Assembly: GCA_004292595.1 (NCBI GenBank) | Contig: RDXM01000118.1 | Coordinates: 1 to 64,000, forward strand | Reading direction: 5' to 3' | Length of the DNA stretch: 64,000 nt | Origin: Candidatus Kapaibacterium sp. | GTDB lineage: Bacteria; Bacteroidota; Ignavibacteria; Kapaibacteriales; UBA4661 | Translations under genes and position numbers: made by a program | Notes under the pieces: model-generated | What the model saw: only the letters and a program-made list of their open reading frames with translations | Told to the model about the DNA's origin: nothing | Database searches by the model: none | In this document: positions 17,322-27,130 of the stretch, piece after piece | How positions within the stretch are numbered: the stretch's first letter is position 1 | Layout: the number at the start of each line of letters is the position of its first letter

Positions 17322-19331
17322 TTAATTCTTCAGCGATTCCAGCAAAATTTCCGATACGTCCCGAACCTTGACATCATCTGCTCTGTCGGCAGATTTCACG
17401 CCGTCGGTCATCATCGTCATACAGAACGGGCAATTTACCGCAATCGTGTTCGCGCCTGTTTTCATCAGCTCTTCGGTGCGCTCTTCGTTCACGCGCTTGC
17501 CGTCATGTTCTTCCATGAACATTCGTCCGCCACCCGCGCCACAGCAGAAACCTTTGTCTTTGCTGCGCGGAGCTTCGAGGATATTTAAGCCCGGCACGTT
17601 CAAAAGTGTGTTGCGAGGCGCTTCGTATTCGTTGTTGTAGCGTCCTAAGTAGCACGAATCATGGTAAGCGACGGCTTCTTTCGAGACCGAACCATTTGCT
17701 TTTTTCACGTTCAATTTGCCCGAAGCCGTGAGGTCTTGGATAAATTGCGTGTGGTGAACAACTTCGTATTGCCCGCCAAATTGCGGATAATCATTTTTCA
17801 GCGTGTTCAAGCAGTGCGGACAGGTTGTAACAATTTTTTTCACGTTGTAACCGTTCATCGTTTCGACGTTCATTTTCACGAGCGTATCTGCCAAATACTC
17901 GTTTCCAGCGCGGCGGGCCGTGTCGCCTGTGCAACGTTCTTCCGTGCCGAGAATGCTGAAATTTACGCCAGCAATTTGCATGAGTTCAGCAAAGGAGCGG
18001 GTTACACGCTTTGCACGCTCGTCGTAACTGCCTGCGCAGCCAACCCAGAACAGCACATCAAAATCTGCGTTTTCGGCAACGGTTTTTACGCCTGTGCCTT
18101 CTGCCCAATCCGCACGCTCGCTGGACGAGAACGCCCACGGCGTGTAGTTGTTTTCCATATTTCCGAAAGCGGGCTGCACTTCGGGCGGGAAGTTTGCTTC
18201 CATGAGAACGAGCGAGCGGCGCATTTCCACAATCGCTGGCACGTGTTCAATCATCACGGGGCATTCCTGCTGACACGCGCCGCAGGTGGTACATTGCCAC
18301 AGTGCTTCAACAGGGATATAATCGCCGATGAGCTTCTTGTCAATAATTGCTTGTTCGTCGGAGGTGAGTTCCTGTCCCGCTTTCTGCTTCAGCACGAGCG
18401 GAGCTTTGTCCATCGTGCGGTCGTGAATAGCGACGATAATTGCGCGTGGGTCGAGAATTTTTCCTGTTTGATTTGCTGGACACACGCTCGTACAGCGTCC
18501 GCAATGCGTACACGTGTAGCCGTCCATGAGCGTTTTCCACGTAAAATCTTCGATATCGGTCGCGCCAAATTTCTCAACGCCTTCTTCCTCGAAGTTGATA
18601 GGTTTTAAGCTGTTTGGATAGCCTAAATTGCCAAAGAACGTGTTTGGAAGCGAGGTAAGAACGTGCAAGTGCTTGGAATACGGCAAATAATTCATAAAGC
18701 CAAACACGAGCAACATATGGCTCCAGAAGAATACTTCAAAAATCGTATGCGCCGCCGAAACAGGAATGATGCCCGCGACAAGCGACGAGATAGGACGCAC
18801 CGCCCACGAAAAATCTGCAACCAAGGCAACACGCGCCGAGTTTTGAAGCAAAATAGAAGTAACAATGCTGAAAATGGTGAGCAAAATTACGCCCGCTTCA
18901 ATTTTCTCGCCTTCCACCTGCAAACGCGCGAGTTTGGTGATGTAGCGTCGCCAAATTGCCGCCATTGAGAGTATCATAATCACAGCGCAAAATACGTCAA
19001 TCAGCAAGGTCATTGCGGAGTAAATCGGACCCAGAAAATTCAGCGACCAACCGTCGTGCAAGCCTTCCAGAATGCCCTCTGCGGCGGAGGCGAGCAGCAC
19101 CAAAAAGCCCCAGAAAATACCAGCATGAATTGGTCCTGCGACTTTATCACGCAGAATTTTGCTTTGTCCAAATCCAACCTTCAGCAACAGTCCGATGCGC
19201 GCAGGGATATTATCCAAGCGGTCTTCGGGCTTGCCGAGCTGGAGATACGAAATAAGGCGACGCACGTTGAAGGCGATTCCGCCAAATGCCGCGCCTAAGA
19301 CCAGTAAAAACACGATGTTCTTGATTCCCAT
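17322..19331 (-). CDS. Membrane Fe-S oxidoreductase, ETF:quinone oxidoreductase-like
   Basis: A 669-residue fusion. The first 230 residues are membrane helices of the NarI/cytochrome-b-like type. Then come two 4Fe-4S clusters (CTHCGRCTSVCP and CTTCGACQQECP) and two CCG-type domains (VGCAGSYD, CPHCLNTLKNDYP, GFCCGAGGGR, CPFCMTMM). This architecture is shared with the membrane proteins proposed to pass electrons from ETF (acyl-CoA oxidation) to menaquinone, and is related to HdrD and GlpC. I infer the ETF link from architecture and from the CoA-ligase and thiolase genes in the window; no etfAB genes are adjacent. The start at 19331 gives a proper first membrane helix. Confidence 0.85.
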   Translation of the reverse strand: MGIKNIVFLLVLGAAFGGIAFNVRRLISYLQLGKPEDRLDNIPARIGLLLKVGFGQSKILRDKVAGPIHAGIFWGFLVLLASAAEGILEGLHDGWSLNFLGPIYSAMTLLIDVFCAVIMILSMAAIWRRYITKLARLQVEGEKIEAGVILLTIFSIVTSILLQNSARVALVADFSWAVRPISSLVAGIIPVSAAHTIFEVFFWSHMLLVFGFMNYLPYSKHLHVLTSLPNTFFGNLGYPNSLKPINFEEEGVEKFGATDIEDFTWKTLMDGYTCTHCGRCTSVCPANQTGKILDPRAIIVAIHDRTMDKAPLVLKQKAGQELTSDEQAIIDKKLIGDYIPVEALWQCTTCGACQQECPVMIEHVPAIVEMRRSLVLMEANFPPEVQPAFGNMENNYTPWAFSSSERADWAEGTGVKTVAENADFDVLFWVGCAGSYDERAKRVTRSFAELMQIAGVNFSILGTEERCTGDTARRAGNEYLADTLVKMNVETMNGYNVKKIVTTCPHCLNTLKNDYPQFGGQYEVVHHTQFIQDLTASGKLNVKKANGSVSKEAVAYHDSCYLGRYNNEYEAPRNTLLNVPGLNILEAPRSKDKGFCCGAGGGRMFMEEHDGKRVNEERTEELMKTGANTIAVNCPFCMTMMTDGVKSADRADDVKVRDVSEILLESLKN

Positions 19332-19417
19332 ACCAACTCCTCTTTTGAGAATTGAAATTAAAAAAGTTTATGTTGTCGATGTTTTAGAATGACGTATTCT
19401 GCGCATTCTGCCTTTCC

Positions 19418-19684
19418 TTAGCTTTCTGGGTCAATACCGAGTGCGCGAAGTTTTGCTGCGAGGCGTTCTATCCTTTCGCTATCTGTTTCAGCGTGTTTAT
19501 GCTGCTTTTGAGTGTGTTTATATTTTTCTTCTAAGCGTTTGCGCTCGGCTCTCAATTCTTCCAATTCTTCCAATGCCTTTTCGTACAGAAGACCGATTCT
19601 GATAAATTCCTCAGTATTATCTGGCTTTGCTGGCTTATCGGAATCGGGGTAAATAATCGGTGAAGTTTCGTTGTGAGACGGCAT
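19418..19684 (-). CDS. Small coiled-coil hypothetical protein
   Basis: An 88-residue highly charged protein with a long predicted helix (EKALEELEELRAERKRLEEK and onward) followed by His/Lys-rich sequence and a short ordered end, ERLAAKLRALGIDPE. The C-terminal pattern resembles the tail of proteins often encoded beside Uma2 genes, but there is no Uma2 gene here. Nine bases separate it from the cupin gene upstream on the same strand, so the two probably share a transcript. Confidence 0.55.
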   Translation of the reverse strand: MPSHNETSPIIYPDSDKPAKPDNTEEFIRIGLLYEKALEELEELRAERKRLEEKYKHTQKQHKHAETDSERIERLAAKLRALGIDPES

Positions 19685-19693
19685 AACAACTCC

Positions 19694-20059
19694 TTATGCC
19701 GCATCGCGGTGAACCGTTTCAGGCGCGAATGCGGGAAAACACACCGCAATATATTCCGCGCCATCGGGATGCGGCGTACTGTACCGAACCCACTCGTTTG
19801 GATGCGTGATAATTGCTTGCCCTGCCTTTGCAACAACCGTCCCCGTGCGTGATTCTACCTGCATTTCACCACGCAAAACTATCGTGAACTCAGTAAATTC
19901 AGGCGTTTGCCCAGGCTCGACCCAACCAGATGGACTGGTCATTTTTGCCACGCTTACGCCATCGGTTGTGGAATTTACCCGCCCGATGTATTCTTCGATG
20001 CGCTTTGGTTTATTGCCTACGGCGTGTATGATACTGGGTGCTTCGATGAGAGTTGGCAT
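19694..20059 (-). CDS. Cupin-domain protein
   Basis: A 121-residue single-domain cupin. The barrel is seen in SPSGWVEPGQTPEFTEFTIVLRGEMQVES, then VVAKAGQAIITHPNEWVRYSTP and EYIAVCFPAF. Only part of the usual metal-binding His/Glu set is visible (Glu and His, with the first GxxxHxH pattern replaced by E-F-T-E-F-T), so metal binding is uncertain. The ATG at 20059 matches the family start; the frame upstream is spurious. The substrate is unknown. Confidence 0.75.
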   Translation of the reverse strand: MPTLIEAPSIIHAVGNKPKRIEEYIGRVNSTTDGVSVAKMTSPSGWVEPGQTPEFTEFTIVLRGEMQVESRTGTVVAKAGQAIITHPNEWVRYSTPHPDGAEYIAVCFPAFAPETVHRDAA

Positions 20060-20305
20060 GATACCTTGCTTGCAGATAGATTGTGGGGAAGAATAGTTGA
20101 TATGCAAACTATTTTTGTAGAAGAAGTAATCTACGCAAAGACGCGGGAAAATCCAATGGGAAATGCAGAAAAAATATGCTAACAATGTACTTTTATCCCT
20201 AAATTCCCGTTACTTGTCCCATTTTCAACGCTATGTTGAGGCTTTTTCGTATTTTCTGTGCTGCGTTGTAGCGGCATCATGCGGCAATGCGTAGATTGTC
20301 ATTTG
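20060..20305. other. Non-coding stretch upstream of the foldback repeat
   Basis: AT-rich sequence between the cupin gene start and the repeat at 20306. I see no open frame worth calling. It should contain the cupin promoter, but I cannot place one with confidence. Confidence 0.4.
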
Positions 20306-20419
20306 AACGCAGATGAAGATGATTGAATTGATAAAGATGATAAAGACAAAACAGCTACACACTTGATTCTATACGCTCTTTCATCATCTTCATCAATATA
20401 ATCATCTTCATCTGCGTCC
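20306..20419. repeat. Foldback repeat core (AACGCAGATGAAGATGAT type)
   Basis: Two inverted arms, about 37 bases each, reading CGCAGATGAAGATGATTG at the left and AATCATCTTCATCTGCG at the right, enclose an AT-rich middle. The same arms occur at 38309-38434 and 42067-42173, where outer terminal repeats are also present. Here those outer ends are not recognisable, so this copy is eroded or a core only. Confidence 0.7.
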
Positions 20420-20499
20420 CAAAAAATCATAAAAATCTGCGCTCCGCTTCAAAAAAAACCGACCATGCTGCACTTTTGACCATTCTTTGCTCTGTTGTT

Positions 20500-23400
20500 A
20501 TGCTGTGTGTTTCTCTCTTTCGGAATTTGCTCGTGTTGATTCTCCTCCAAGCCGCATCAATCCTTGTTGCGGACGCACAATCCTTCACCGTATTTCAGCC
20601 TGACGCGAGTGCGTACCCGCTTGTGAAAGCACAGTTTTACGCGCTTTCCGCCGATGGTCGCCCGATGCTGAGTCTCACCAACAGCAATTTTTCCGTCCGC
20701 GATAACCGCACCGATGACCGCAAAATCGTCAGCATCGAATATCCGCCAGAAACAAGACTCCGTGCGGTCTCTGCGGTATTAGCTGTGGATGTTTCTGGGT
20801 CAATGGCGCAAGAAGAACGCATGACCTTTGCCCGCGATGCTGCTACGGACTGGGTTCGCACCATGCCACTCGACATTTCCGAATGCGCACTCACGAGCTT
20901 TGACGACGACAGCTACGTGAACCAAGATTTTACGCGCCTCCGACCGCGCTTGCTTTCCGCCGTGCAAGCTCTGAAGCCGCTCAACGGTACAAGCTACGAC
21001 AAAGGTTTTTTGCAAAAATTGACGGGATGCCTGAACGTGGCGCGGCGCGGTGCATTCAAGCGTGTGGTCGTGTTTTTAACCGATGGTTTAGGTGGCGGTG
21101 TGCAATCGAACATCGTCGAAGCGGCGCGGCGCGACAGCGTGAGTGTGTATTGCATCGCGCTTGGCTTGAAAATGCCACTTATTTTGAAGAATGTCGCCGA
21201 TAGCAGTGGTGGTGCGTGGTTTGAGAATATCACCTCGCGCGATGAGCTTATCCGCATTTATCGAAAAATTTTATACGAAACGCAAAATATCCAGCCAGCA
21301 ACAATCACCTGGAAAACAGATGTAGCCTGCTCTCCAAGCCGCACCACGCTTGTCAGTTTACGCTCGGCGGAAGGAGAATTGCAATCGACTGTGAAATACG
21401 ACACGCCGCCCATTTCGCTCGTCCGCCTTCAGGCGCAGCCGCGCTCGGTGGTGTTTCGGGAAGTGGCAATCGGCAATTCGCAAGGGCAGCGCATCACGCT
21501 TCGCGCCTTGTTCCAGCCCGTTACGATTACCGCGATTGAAACGAATAATCCTGAGTTCAAAATTGCTGGTGTGCAGCTTCCCATCACGGTTTCGGCAGGA
21601 ACGGTGACGACGTTTATTGTTGGATTCACGCCGCAAGATTCCACGCCGCAAGTAGGGCGCATTGATATTCGCACTGCCACCTGCGACCCCATTTCCCTCT
21701 ACGCCCGCGCCACGTACAGCAATAAACAAGCGGCAGCCACGCAAACACTCAGCATTACTGCGCCTTCTGAAGGTGATTTGCTCTACTCTGGCGCAGACAC
21801 CGTGCTGTCCTGGTCAGGAATTATGCCCTCCGAAGCCGTTGAGCTAGAATACAGCACTGATGCAGGTTCTACGTGGAAAAACATCACCGAAAGCGCGGCG
21901 GGATTGCGTACCATATGGCGTGTTCCGCCCGTTGCGTCGGGTGCGCTTGTAAATGGCGACCGCTCGCGTCCGATGCGCGTGAGGGCGCGTCAGGTCTGGC
22001 AAATGCCCGAAGGTTCGAGTGAACCTGATATGCTCTTGGATGCGCATTGGGGTTCGATTTTATCGGCGAAATTCAGTCCCGACGGTACGAAAATTCTCAC
22101 CGCCAGTGCCGATAGAACCATGCGGCTCTGGGATGCATACACAGGCGTTTCGCTTATCACCTACGAAGGGCATACAGGCTTGGTCGCCGACGCAGCGTTT
22201 AATGCCGATGGCACACGCATTATTTCTGCCAGCCACGATAACACGTGCCGCATCTGGGACGCAGAGACCGCACAAATGCTCGTTACAGGCTATGGTCAAG
22301 GCTTGAATCAAATATTTTTTTCGCAAATGAAAATGACGGGTGCAGAACGCTTGCAATTCGCCAGCACGGACAGCCGCAAGTTTTTCAGCGCAGTTTTTTC
22401 GCCGGACGGAAAAGAAGTAATGACGACCAGCGATATTGGAATGGCGGTGCAATGGAAAGCAGCATCAATGCGCCCTGTGGGGTTTGTTCGGCAGGTGGGC
22501 GGTTCTGTGTATTCGGTGCGGTACAATCAAGCAGGAAATAAAATTGTAACTGCTGGCGGCGACTTCTCTGCGCGGCTTTGGAGCGTACAAGGACGCTCAC
22601 CAGAGCAGTCTTTTTTCGGGCATACCGCGCAAGTTCTCCATGCTGCCTTTAGTCCTGATGAAAAAAACATTGTAACTGCCAGCGAGGACGGAACGGCGCG
22701 GGTCTGGGACATAAAAACGGCGCGTCCGCTCTTCACCATGGCACACCGCGCATCGGTCTGGTCGGCGGAGTACAGCCCCGACGGAAAGCGCATCGTTACT
22801 GCATCGCTGGATGCAACGGTACGGCTGTGGGACGCTCGCACGGGCAAGCAGCTCGCCGTTTTACGCAGCGCAAATAATGACAAACTGGGCTTTCAGTACG
22901 CGGAATTCAGCCCCGACGGCAGTCGCATTGTGGGTGCGGGCATCAACGCATTTGGAAATATCTGGGAAATTGGCGGCGGTTTTTTGCAAGAAGCGGAATC
23001 TAAAATCTTTCGCGTGATTGCGCCGCAAGCAACGGTGCGGGATGCAAGCATGGGCGGCGTAGCGGTGGGTGCGGTGAAAGATTCGCTCGTGGCAATACTT
23101 TCCAATCCCGACAAAGCCCTTGTCCGCGTGATGGATGCTCGTATTGTGGGCGCGAATGCAGAAGATTTTTCGCTCGTTTCGGGCATTCCACCTTTCGACC
23201 TTGCTTCTGGCACAACAAAATCCCTTGAAGTCCGCTTCCAACCTCGCGCGACGGGCAACCGCACGGCAACGCTGGAAATCATCACCTTGACAGACACACT
23301 CCGCGCCAAACTCACGGGCGAAGGACAGCAACGCCTTCTGCAAGCAGCACCATTACTGGAGTTTGGGAAAATTTTGGTAAATAAACGTAAAGATACCACG

Positions 23401-25014
23401 ATAACGCTTGTGCGCAACGTCGGTACGCAAAGCCTGACCATTACTCGCATTCAGGCATTGGGTCCGAATACGGAAGCCTTTAGCGCGTCGTTGGTGCAGA
23501 AGCGTCTGCCGTTTACGGTGCAAGCGGGCGATAGCGTGAGTGTTCAAGCGAGTTTCACGCCAAAGAGCAAAGGGCTTGCGAGCGGTGGCGTAAGAATTGA
23601 CGTAAAATCTGATGCACAAGAGAGCGGGAAGCCGCTTCAAGTCTTGTTTGTGGGCGATGGCGTTACGCGGGCAATGCAAGCGGAACTCGGTGCAGAGCTT
23701 CTTTCCTTGACCACTCTCGGCACTGCGAGCGATACCGTGAGCAACATGATAAAATCCAACAGCTTGCGCATTGAAGAACTCGAAACCGTGATGGTGCGTC
23801 CTGTGCTGAATTACCTCTTTTTCGATGAAGCAAGTGCCGAGATTCCCGCACGGTATCGGCGTTTGCTGGCAGATTCGACGCAGTTTTTTCAGGAAAATAC
23901 GAGCGATTCCCTTTTGCGAACATTGAACACCGCACAAAACCTACAAAACCAGCAACAAAGCGGCTCAGGAAGCGGCTTGGAAGGATATTACGATATTTTG
24001 AATGTCTTCGGAAAACGCCTCCGCGAGCGCGTGAATACGAGCCTCAAGGTTCTCGGCTGCAATAGCGACGACGGTGCGGAAAAAGGAAACACCGCACTTT
24101 CTCGCAAACGCGCCGAAGCTGTGCGCGACTATTTACAAGCAGTGTGGGAAATTGACGCACGGCGCATCAGCATTCAAGCCAGAAACAAGCCAGAACGTGC
24201 CTCGAACCCGCTTGACAGCGACGGCGCGGCGGAAAATCGCCGCGTGGAATTATTCCTTGAACCGCAAGAAGCAATGTCCCCGCAAGCAAGCAATGAAGCG
24301 ATATTTACCGCAGAACCAAGCGTGGTGAGGCTTTCACCGCGTGTGGTGTTTGCAAAAATGGAAACAAAAACGGAGGAGCAGGAAACGGATAAAGAAGAAA
24401 CTATCAACGAATGGTCAATAGATATGATGCTTGGACAGCGCATCATTACGACACTTTCAGGCACGGGCGCACTTCCGGCAACAATAGATTATCGCCCCAC
24501 AAGCGCGGAATTACGACGTTTTGCACTCAGTTTTCAACAAACACCTTCATCAAATTCCCCACTTCGTTTTCGCCTTCGTGCAAGCAATGGTGCGGGTGAG
24601 AGCGTTGCTGCGGAAAGCGCAATTATTCCCTTTAGCTTACATACACTGAAAAATAAACGCTTCGCAGACAGCACCAATACTCGTGTAGAGCGATTTGCCC
24701 TCACCTTTTTCGATTTCGACAAAGCAACCGTCAGCCCGCAAAATGCACTTATTCTCAATCTCGCCAAAAGCCGCATGAATGCTCGCACCGATGTCAGCGT
24801 TCTCGGCTACACCGACCGCATGGGCGATGCCGCCTACAACAAACGTCTCTCCAGCGACCGCGCCACTGCTGTCGCCGCGCTGATTCCTGCGTTGCCCTCG
24901 CAAAACAAGCAAGTACGCGGCATTGGGGAGTCTATTCTGCTGTATGACAATAGCTTGCCCGAAGGAAGGTTTTATTGCCGCATGGTGGAGATTTTTTTGA
25001 AAACGCACCCATAG
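20500..25014 (+). CDS. Giant secreted multi-domain protein: vWA, ASH, WD40, ASH, two OmpA-like domains
   Basis: About 1504 residues. The signal peptide ends near residue 26 (VADA-QS). A von Willebrand A domain (about 70-250) has the MIDAS motif DVSGSM. An ASH/HYDIN-like beta domain (about 308-407) and a second beta domain (about 420-510) follow. Then come WD40 repeats (about 512-825) with typical FSPDG...ASADRTMRLWD units, two more ASH-type domains (about 843-1053), an OmpA-like domain (about 1095-1257) and a final OmpA-like domain (about 1397-1504, with FFDFDKATVSP and LGYTDRMGD). It probably sits at the outer membrane, bound to peptidoglycan and displaying adhesive domains. The ATG at 20500 is preferred; an in-frame TTG at 20476 would add eight residues. 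It is transcribed alone. Confidence 0.88.
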   Translation: MLCVSLFRNLLVLILLQAASILVADAQSFTVFQPDASAYPLVKAQFYALSADGRPMLSLTNSNFSVRDNRTDDRKIVSIEYPPETRLRAVSAVLAVDVSGSMAQEERMTFARDAATDWVRTMPLDISECALTSFDDDSYVNQDFTRLRPRLLSAVQALKPLNGTSYDKGFLQKLTGCLNVARRGAFKRVVVFLTDGLGGGVQSNIVEAARRDSVSVYCIALGLKMPLILKNVADSSGGAWFENITSRDELIRIYRKILYETQNIQPATITWKTDVACSPSRTTLVSLRSAEGELQSTVKYDTPPISLVRLQAQPRSVVFREVAIGNSQGQRITLRALFQPVTITAIETNNPEFKIAGVQLPITVSAGTVTTFIVGFTPQDSTPQVGRIDIRTATCDPISLYARATYSNKQAAATQTLSITAPSEGDLLYSGADTVLSWSGIMPSEAVELEYSTDAGSTWKNITESAAGLRTIWRVPPVASGALVNGDRSRPMRVRARQVWQMPEGSSEPDMLLDAHWGSILSAKFSPDGTKILTASADRTMRLWDAYTGVSLITYEGHTGLVADAAFNADGTRIISASHDNTCRIWDAETAQMLVTGYGQGLNQIFFSQMKMTGAERLQFASTDSRKFFSAVFSPDGKEVMTTSDIGMAVQWKAASMRPVGFVRQVGGSVYSVRYNQAGNKIVTAGGDFSARLWSVQGRSPEQSFFGHTAQVLHAAFSPDEKNIVTASEDGTARVWDIKTARPLFTMAHRASVWSAEYSPDGKRIVTASLDATVRLWDARTGKQLAVLRSANNDKLGFQYAEFSPDGSRIVGAGINAFGNIWEIGGGFLQEAESKIFRVIAPQATVRDASMGGVAVGAVKDSLVAILSNPDKALVRVMDARIVGANAEDFSLVSGIPPFDLASGTTKSLEVRFQPRATGNRTATLEIITLTDTLRAKLTGEGQQRLLQAAPLLEFGKILVNKRKDTTITLVRNVGTQSLTITRIQALGPNTEAFSASLVQKRLPFTVQAGDSVSVQASFTPKSKGLASGGVRIDVKSDAQESGKPLQVLFVGDGVTRAMQAELGAELLSLTTLGTASDTVSNMIKSNSLRIEELETVMVRPVLNYLFFDEASAEIPARYRRLLADSTQFFQENTSDSLLRTLNTAQNLQNQQQSGSGSGLEGYYDILNVFGKRLRERVNTSLKVLGCNSDDGAEKGNTALSRKRAEAVRDYLQAVWEIDARRISIQARNKPERASNPLDSDGAAENRRVELFLEPQEAMSPQASNEAIFTAEPSVVRLSPRVVFAKMETKTEEQETDKEETINEWSIDMMLGQRIITTLSGTGALPATIDYRPTSAELRRFALSFQQTPSSNSPLRFRLRASNGAGESVAAESAIIPFSLHTLKNKRFADSTNTRVERFALTFFDFDKATVSPQNALILNLAKSRMNARTDVSVLGYTDRMGDAAYNKRLSSDRATAVAALIPALPSQNKQVRGIGESILLYDNSLPEGRFYCRMVEIFLKTHP

Positions 25015-25048
25015 TCCGCATTCGTCAGCATCCATGCACGGCGTACAA

Positions 25049-25066
25049 AATGAATAAAAATTCATT
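25049..25066. terminator. Short hairpin after the giant gene
   Basis: AATGAAT and ATTCATT pair around AAAA and are followed by CTTT. The stem is only A-T rich and the T-run is weak, so this is a possible rather than a clear terminator. Confidence 0.3.
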
Positions 25067-25240
25067 CTTTATACATTGATAAACCAGAAAACTTCATGCA
25101 ATTTTGCGGTATGTAATTTGCACCTAATTTTATACGCTTCTTGATTGCATCGTCTTTCGCAGGACGAGATATGCTGAAGAAACTCCTCAAAACATTCACA
25201 AACACAGTACACTGATACGACGTTTTTCCGCTTCAAAGCT

Positions 25241-26407
25241 ATGTCCACGCTTGCATCATCTTTGGGGGCGAATGCGCATCCCACGAAACAACGTTTTTAT
25301 ATCCTTGATTTTGTGCGTCTTATCGCAATGATAATGATGATGCAAGGTCATACCATGGACGCGATGGTTTCCGTGGAGTATTTGAATGTTGCCGAATTTC
25401 CTTGGAACATTTGGCACTTTTTGCGGGGCTTAACGGCGCCCACGTTTTTGATAATTTCTGGCGCAGTACAAATCTTTGCGACCAAGCGCGATGCAACGGG
25501 ACGTGTGCCGTTCAAAACGATTCAGAAGCGCGTTCAATGGGGACTTATGCTTATCGGAATGGCGTATTTACTTGTGTTTCCAGCAAATCGGTTGCTAGAC
25601 TTACCCTTTGTTTCCCACGAAGGCTGGCGGGCATTTTTTCAAACAAATATCCTGCACGTTTCTGGTGTAACGCTGATTTTCTCGGTGCTTCTTATGAGCG
25701 TAACACGCTCGAACCGAGCATTTGCTGGTGCTTCGGTTTGTGTTGGCTTGCTGATTCTCGCATTTGCTCCTATCGCCGATTCGATAGATTGGTTTGCTGT
25801 TGTGCCAGAATGGTTGGGTGCGTATTTTACGTTCAAGCATGGTTCATTGTTTGCAATATTTCCATTTTCAGCGTATATGTTTTTGGGTATTGGCATTGGC
25901 TATGCGCTTGCGGAAATGCCTGCGCGTGAGCGAGAACGCCGCTTTCCGCCGTTTGCATTTGTGGCAGGGAGCATTGCACTTCTGGCGGGAGTTATCGGCA
26001 CATATTCGCCTCTTACCCTCTTCCCAGCGCATGATTATTACTTGGCAAGCCCGTGCTTCGCGCTCATTCGTGTTGGCTGTGTGCTTGTGTTTATGGGCAT
26101 TCTGACGTACCTCTACGCCAAAACACGCCGTTTTGAGGAGTATTATTCGCGCTTAGGAAAAAAATCACTGTACATCTACACCTCTCATCTTATCTTGCTC
26201 TTCGGTACGCCGTGGTTTGGTGGCATTGCTCGGGCACATTATCGCTCAATGACGCTCATGGATGGCTGTATTGTAGCTCTTGGTGTTGTTGGATGTACCT
26301 TGCTTTCTGCCTATATTTTAGATTATTTTCAGCGCAACTCCCGCTCATTGCGCGAAGGCATCCGCATCTCTCTGGCGGCGATGCTGCTCTACGCCTTGTT
26401 GGTCTGA
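25241..26407 (+). CDS. Multi-pass membrane acyltransferase (DUF1624/HGSNAT-like)
   Basis: A 388-residue membrane protein with about ten hydrophobic helices. It starts with RFYILDFVRLIAMIMMMQGHTMD, the D-x-x-R...M-x-x-G-H pattern shared by acyltransferase-3 and DUF1624/heparan-glucosaminide N-acetyltransferase-like families. The following FLRGLTAPTFLIISGAVQIF fits DUF1624. Such proteins move acyl groups to sugars or lipids across the membrane; the substrate here is unknown. It is transcribed separately from the gene upstream. Confidence 0.78.
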   Translation: MSTLASSLGANAHPTKQRFYILDFVRLIAMIMMMQGHTMDAMVSVEYLNVAEFPWNIWHFLRGLTAPTFLIISGAVQIFATKRDATGRVPFKTIQKRVQWGLMLIGMAYLLVFPANRLLDLPFVSHEGWRAFFQTNILHVSGVTLIFSVLLMSVTRSNRAFAGASVCVGLLILAFAPIADSIDWFAVVPEWLGAYFTFKHGSLFAIFPFSAYMFLGIGIGYALAEMPARERERRFPPFAFVAGSIALLAGVIGTYSPLTLFPAHDYYLASPCFALIRVGCVLVFMGILTYLYAKTRRFEEYYSRLGKKSLYIYTSHLILLFGTPWFGGIARAHYRSMTLMDGCIVALGVVGCTLLSAYILDYFQRNSRSLREGIRISLAAMLLYALLV

Positions 26408-26500
26408 AACGGTGCGCTGGGGCTGCGCAATACTGGTGCTTATTTCTTGCTCTTCTGCTACACAATTCTTTGGAATTTTCAAGAGAAATTTCAGAGAAAC

Positions 26501-26531
26501 TTGCGCACAGGCTAAAAAAATCGTATATTTG
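26501..26531 (+). promoter_or_regulatory. Bacteroidota-type promoter
   Basis: TTG at 26501-26503 and TATATTTG at 26524-26531 are separated by 20 bases. The gene at 26619 starts 87 bases downstream. Confidence 0.55.
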
Positions 26532-26618
26532 TGGCTGTTTCATTCCGTATGCTGTTGAAGATATCTATAGAGTCGCCAATAGCATAATTTTCATACTCAA
26601 TCGTGGAGCAACTCGTCT

Positions 26619-27044
26619 ATGGCAGCAACAGCTACGGCAACACCTCGCAAACGTCGCAGTCGGAAAAATAAGTATATTACGCTCCATTCGCCCTTCCTGA
26701 TGAAGGAAACAAAGCATGAGTTGATAGGTGACCCGATAGAAAATAATGGTCGTCGGCAGCAATGGGCGCGGTGTACACGAACGCATCATTCGCAGTTGGT
26801 TGATTTAGACGAATTAGAGGCAAAAGCAAATAGCAAAGACGATGATTTTGTGATTTCCCGTGAGAATGCTGTTTCGTATAATCCACGCCACGAATACGGC
26901 ATCGGCGACACTATCTCTCACGAAGTGTGGAACGTGCTCGGGCGCGTTATCCGCAAAGAAATCACCAGTAATGGCAGCCACGCGATTGTGGTACAATTTG
27001 AGGACAAAACCGAAAAACGCCTTATTGAAAAATTAAGTATTTAA
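26619..27044 (+). CDS. Small basic protein with a tudor-like C-terminal domain
   Basis: A 141-residue protein. The N-terminus is rich in Ala/Thr and Arg/Lys (KRRSRKNK), compatible with nucleic-acid binding. The last 50 residues read YGIGDTISHEVWNVLGRVIR, then AIVVQFEDKTEKRLIEKLSI. This is the SH3/tudor-like pattern (GD.I.H..W..G.V...I.V.F....KRLI) also seen at the C-terminus of UvrD/PcrA helicases, where it contacts RNA polymerase, and in CarD-like proteins. The role is inferred only: DNA- or RNA polymerase-associated. It precedes rpsU on the same strand with about 90 bases between them. Confidence 0.6.
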   Translation: MAATATATPRKRRSRKNKYITLHSPFLMKETKHELIGDPIENNGRRQQWARCTRTHHSQLVDLDELEAKANSKDDDFVISRENAVSYNPRHEYGIGDTISHEVWNVLGRVIRKEITSNGSHAIVVQFEDKTEKRLIEKLSI

Positions 27045-27130
27045 GGCGAGTCTGTCGGCTTGTTTTCAGTAACATAACATTCTAGCGTAAATCACATTTT
27101 TTTGTTTTAATTATCTAAGGACCTTGCATC

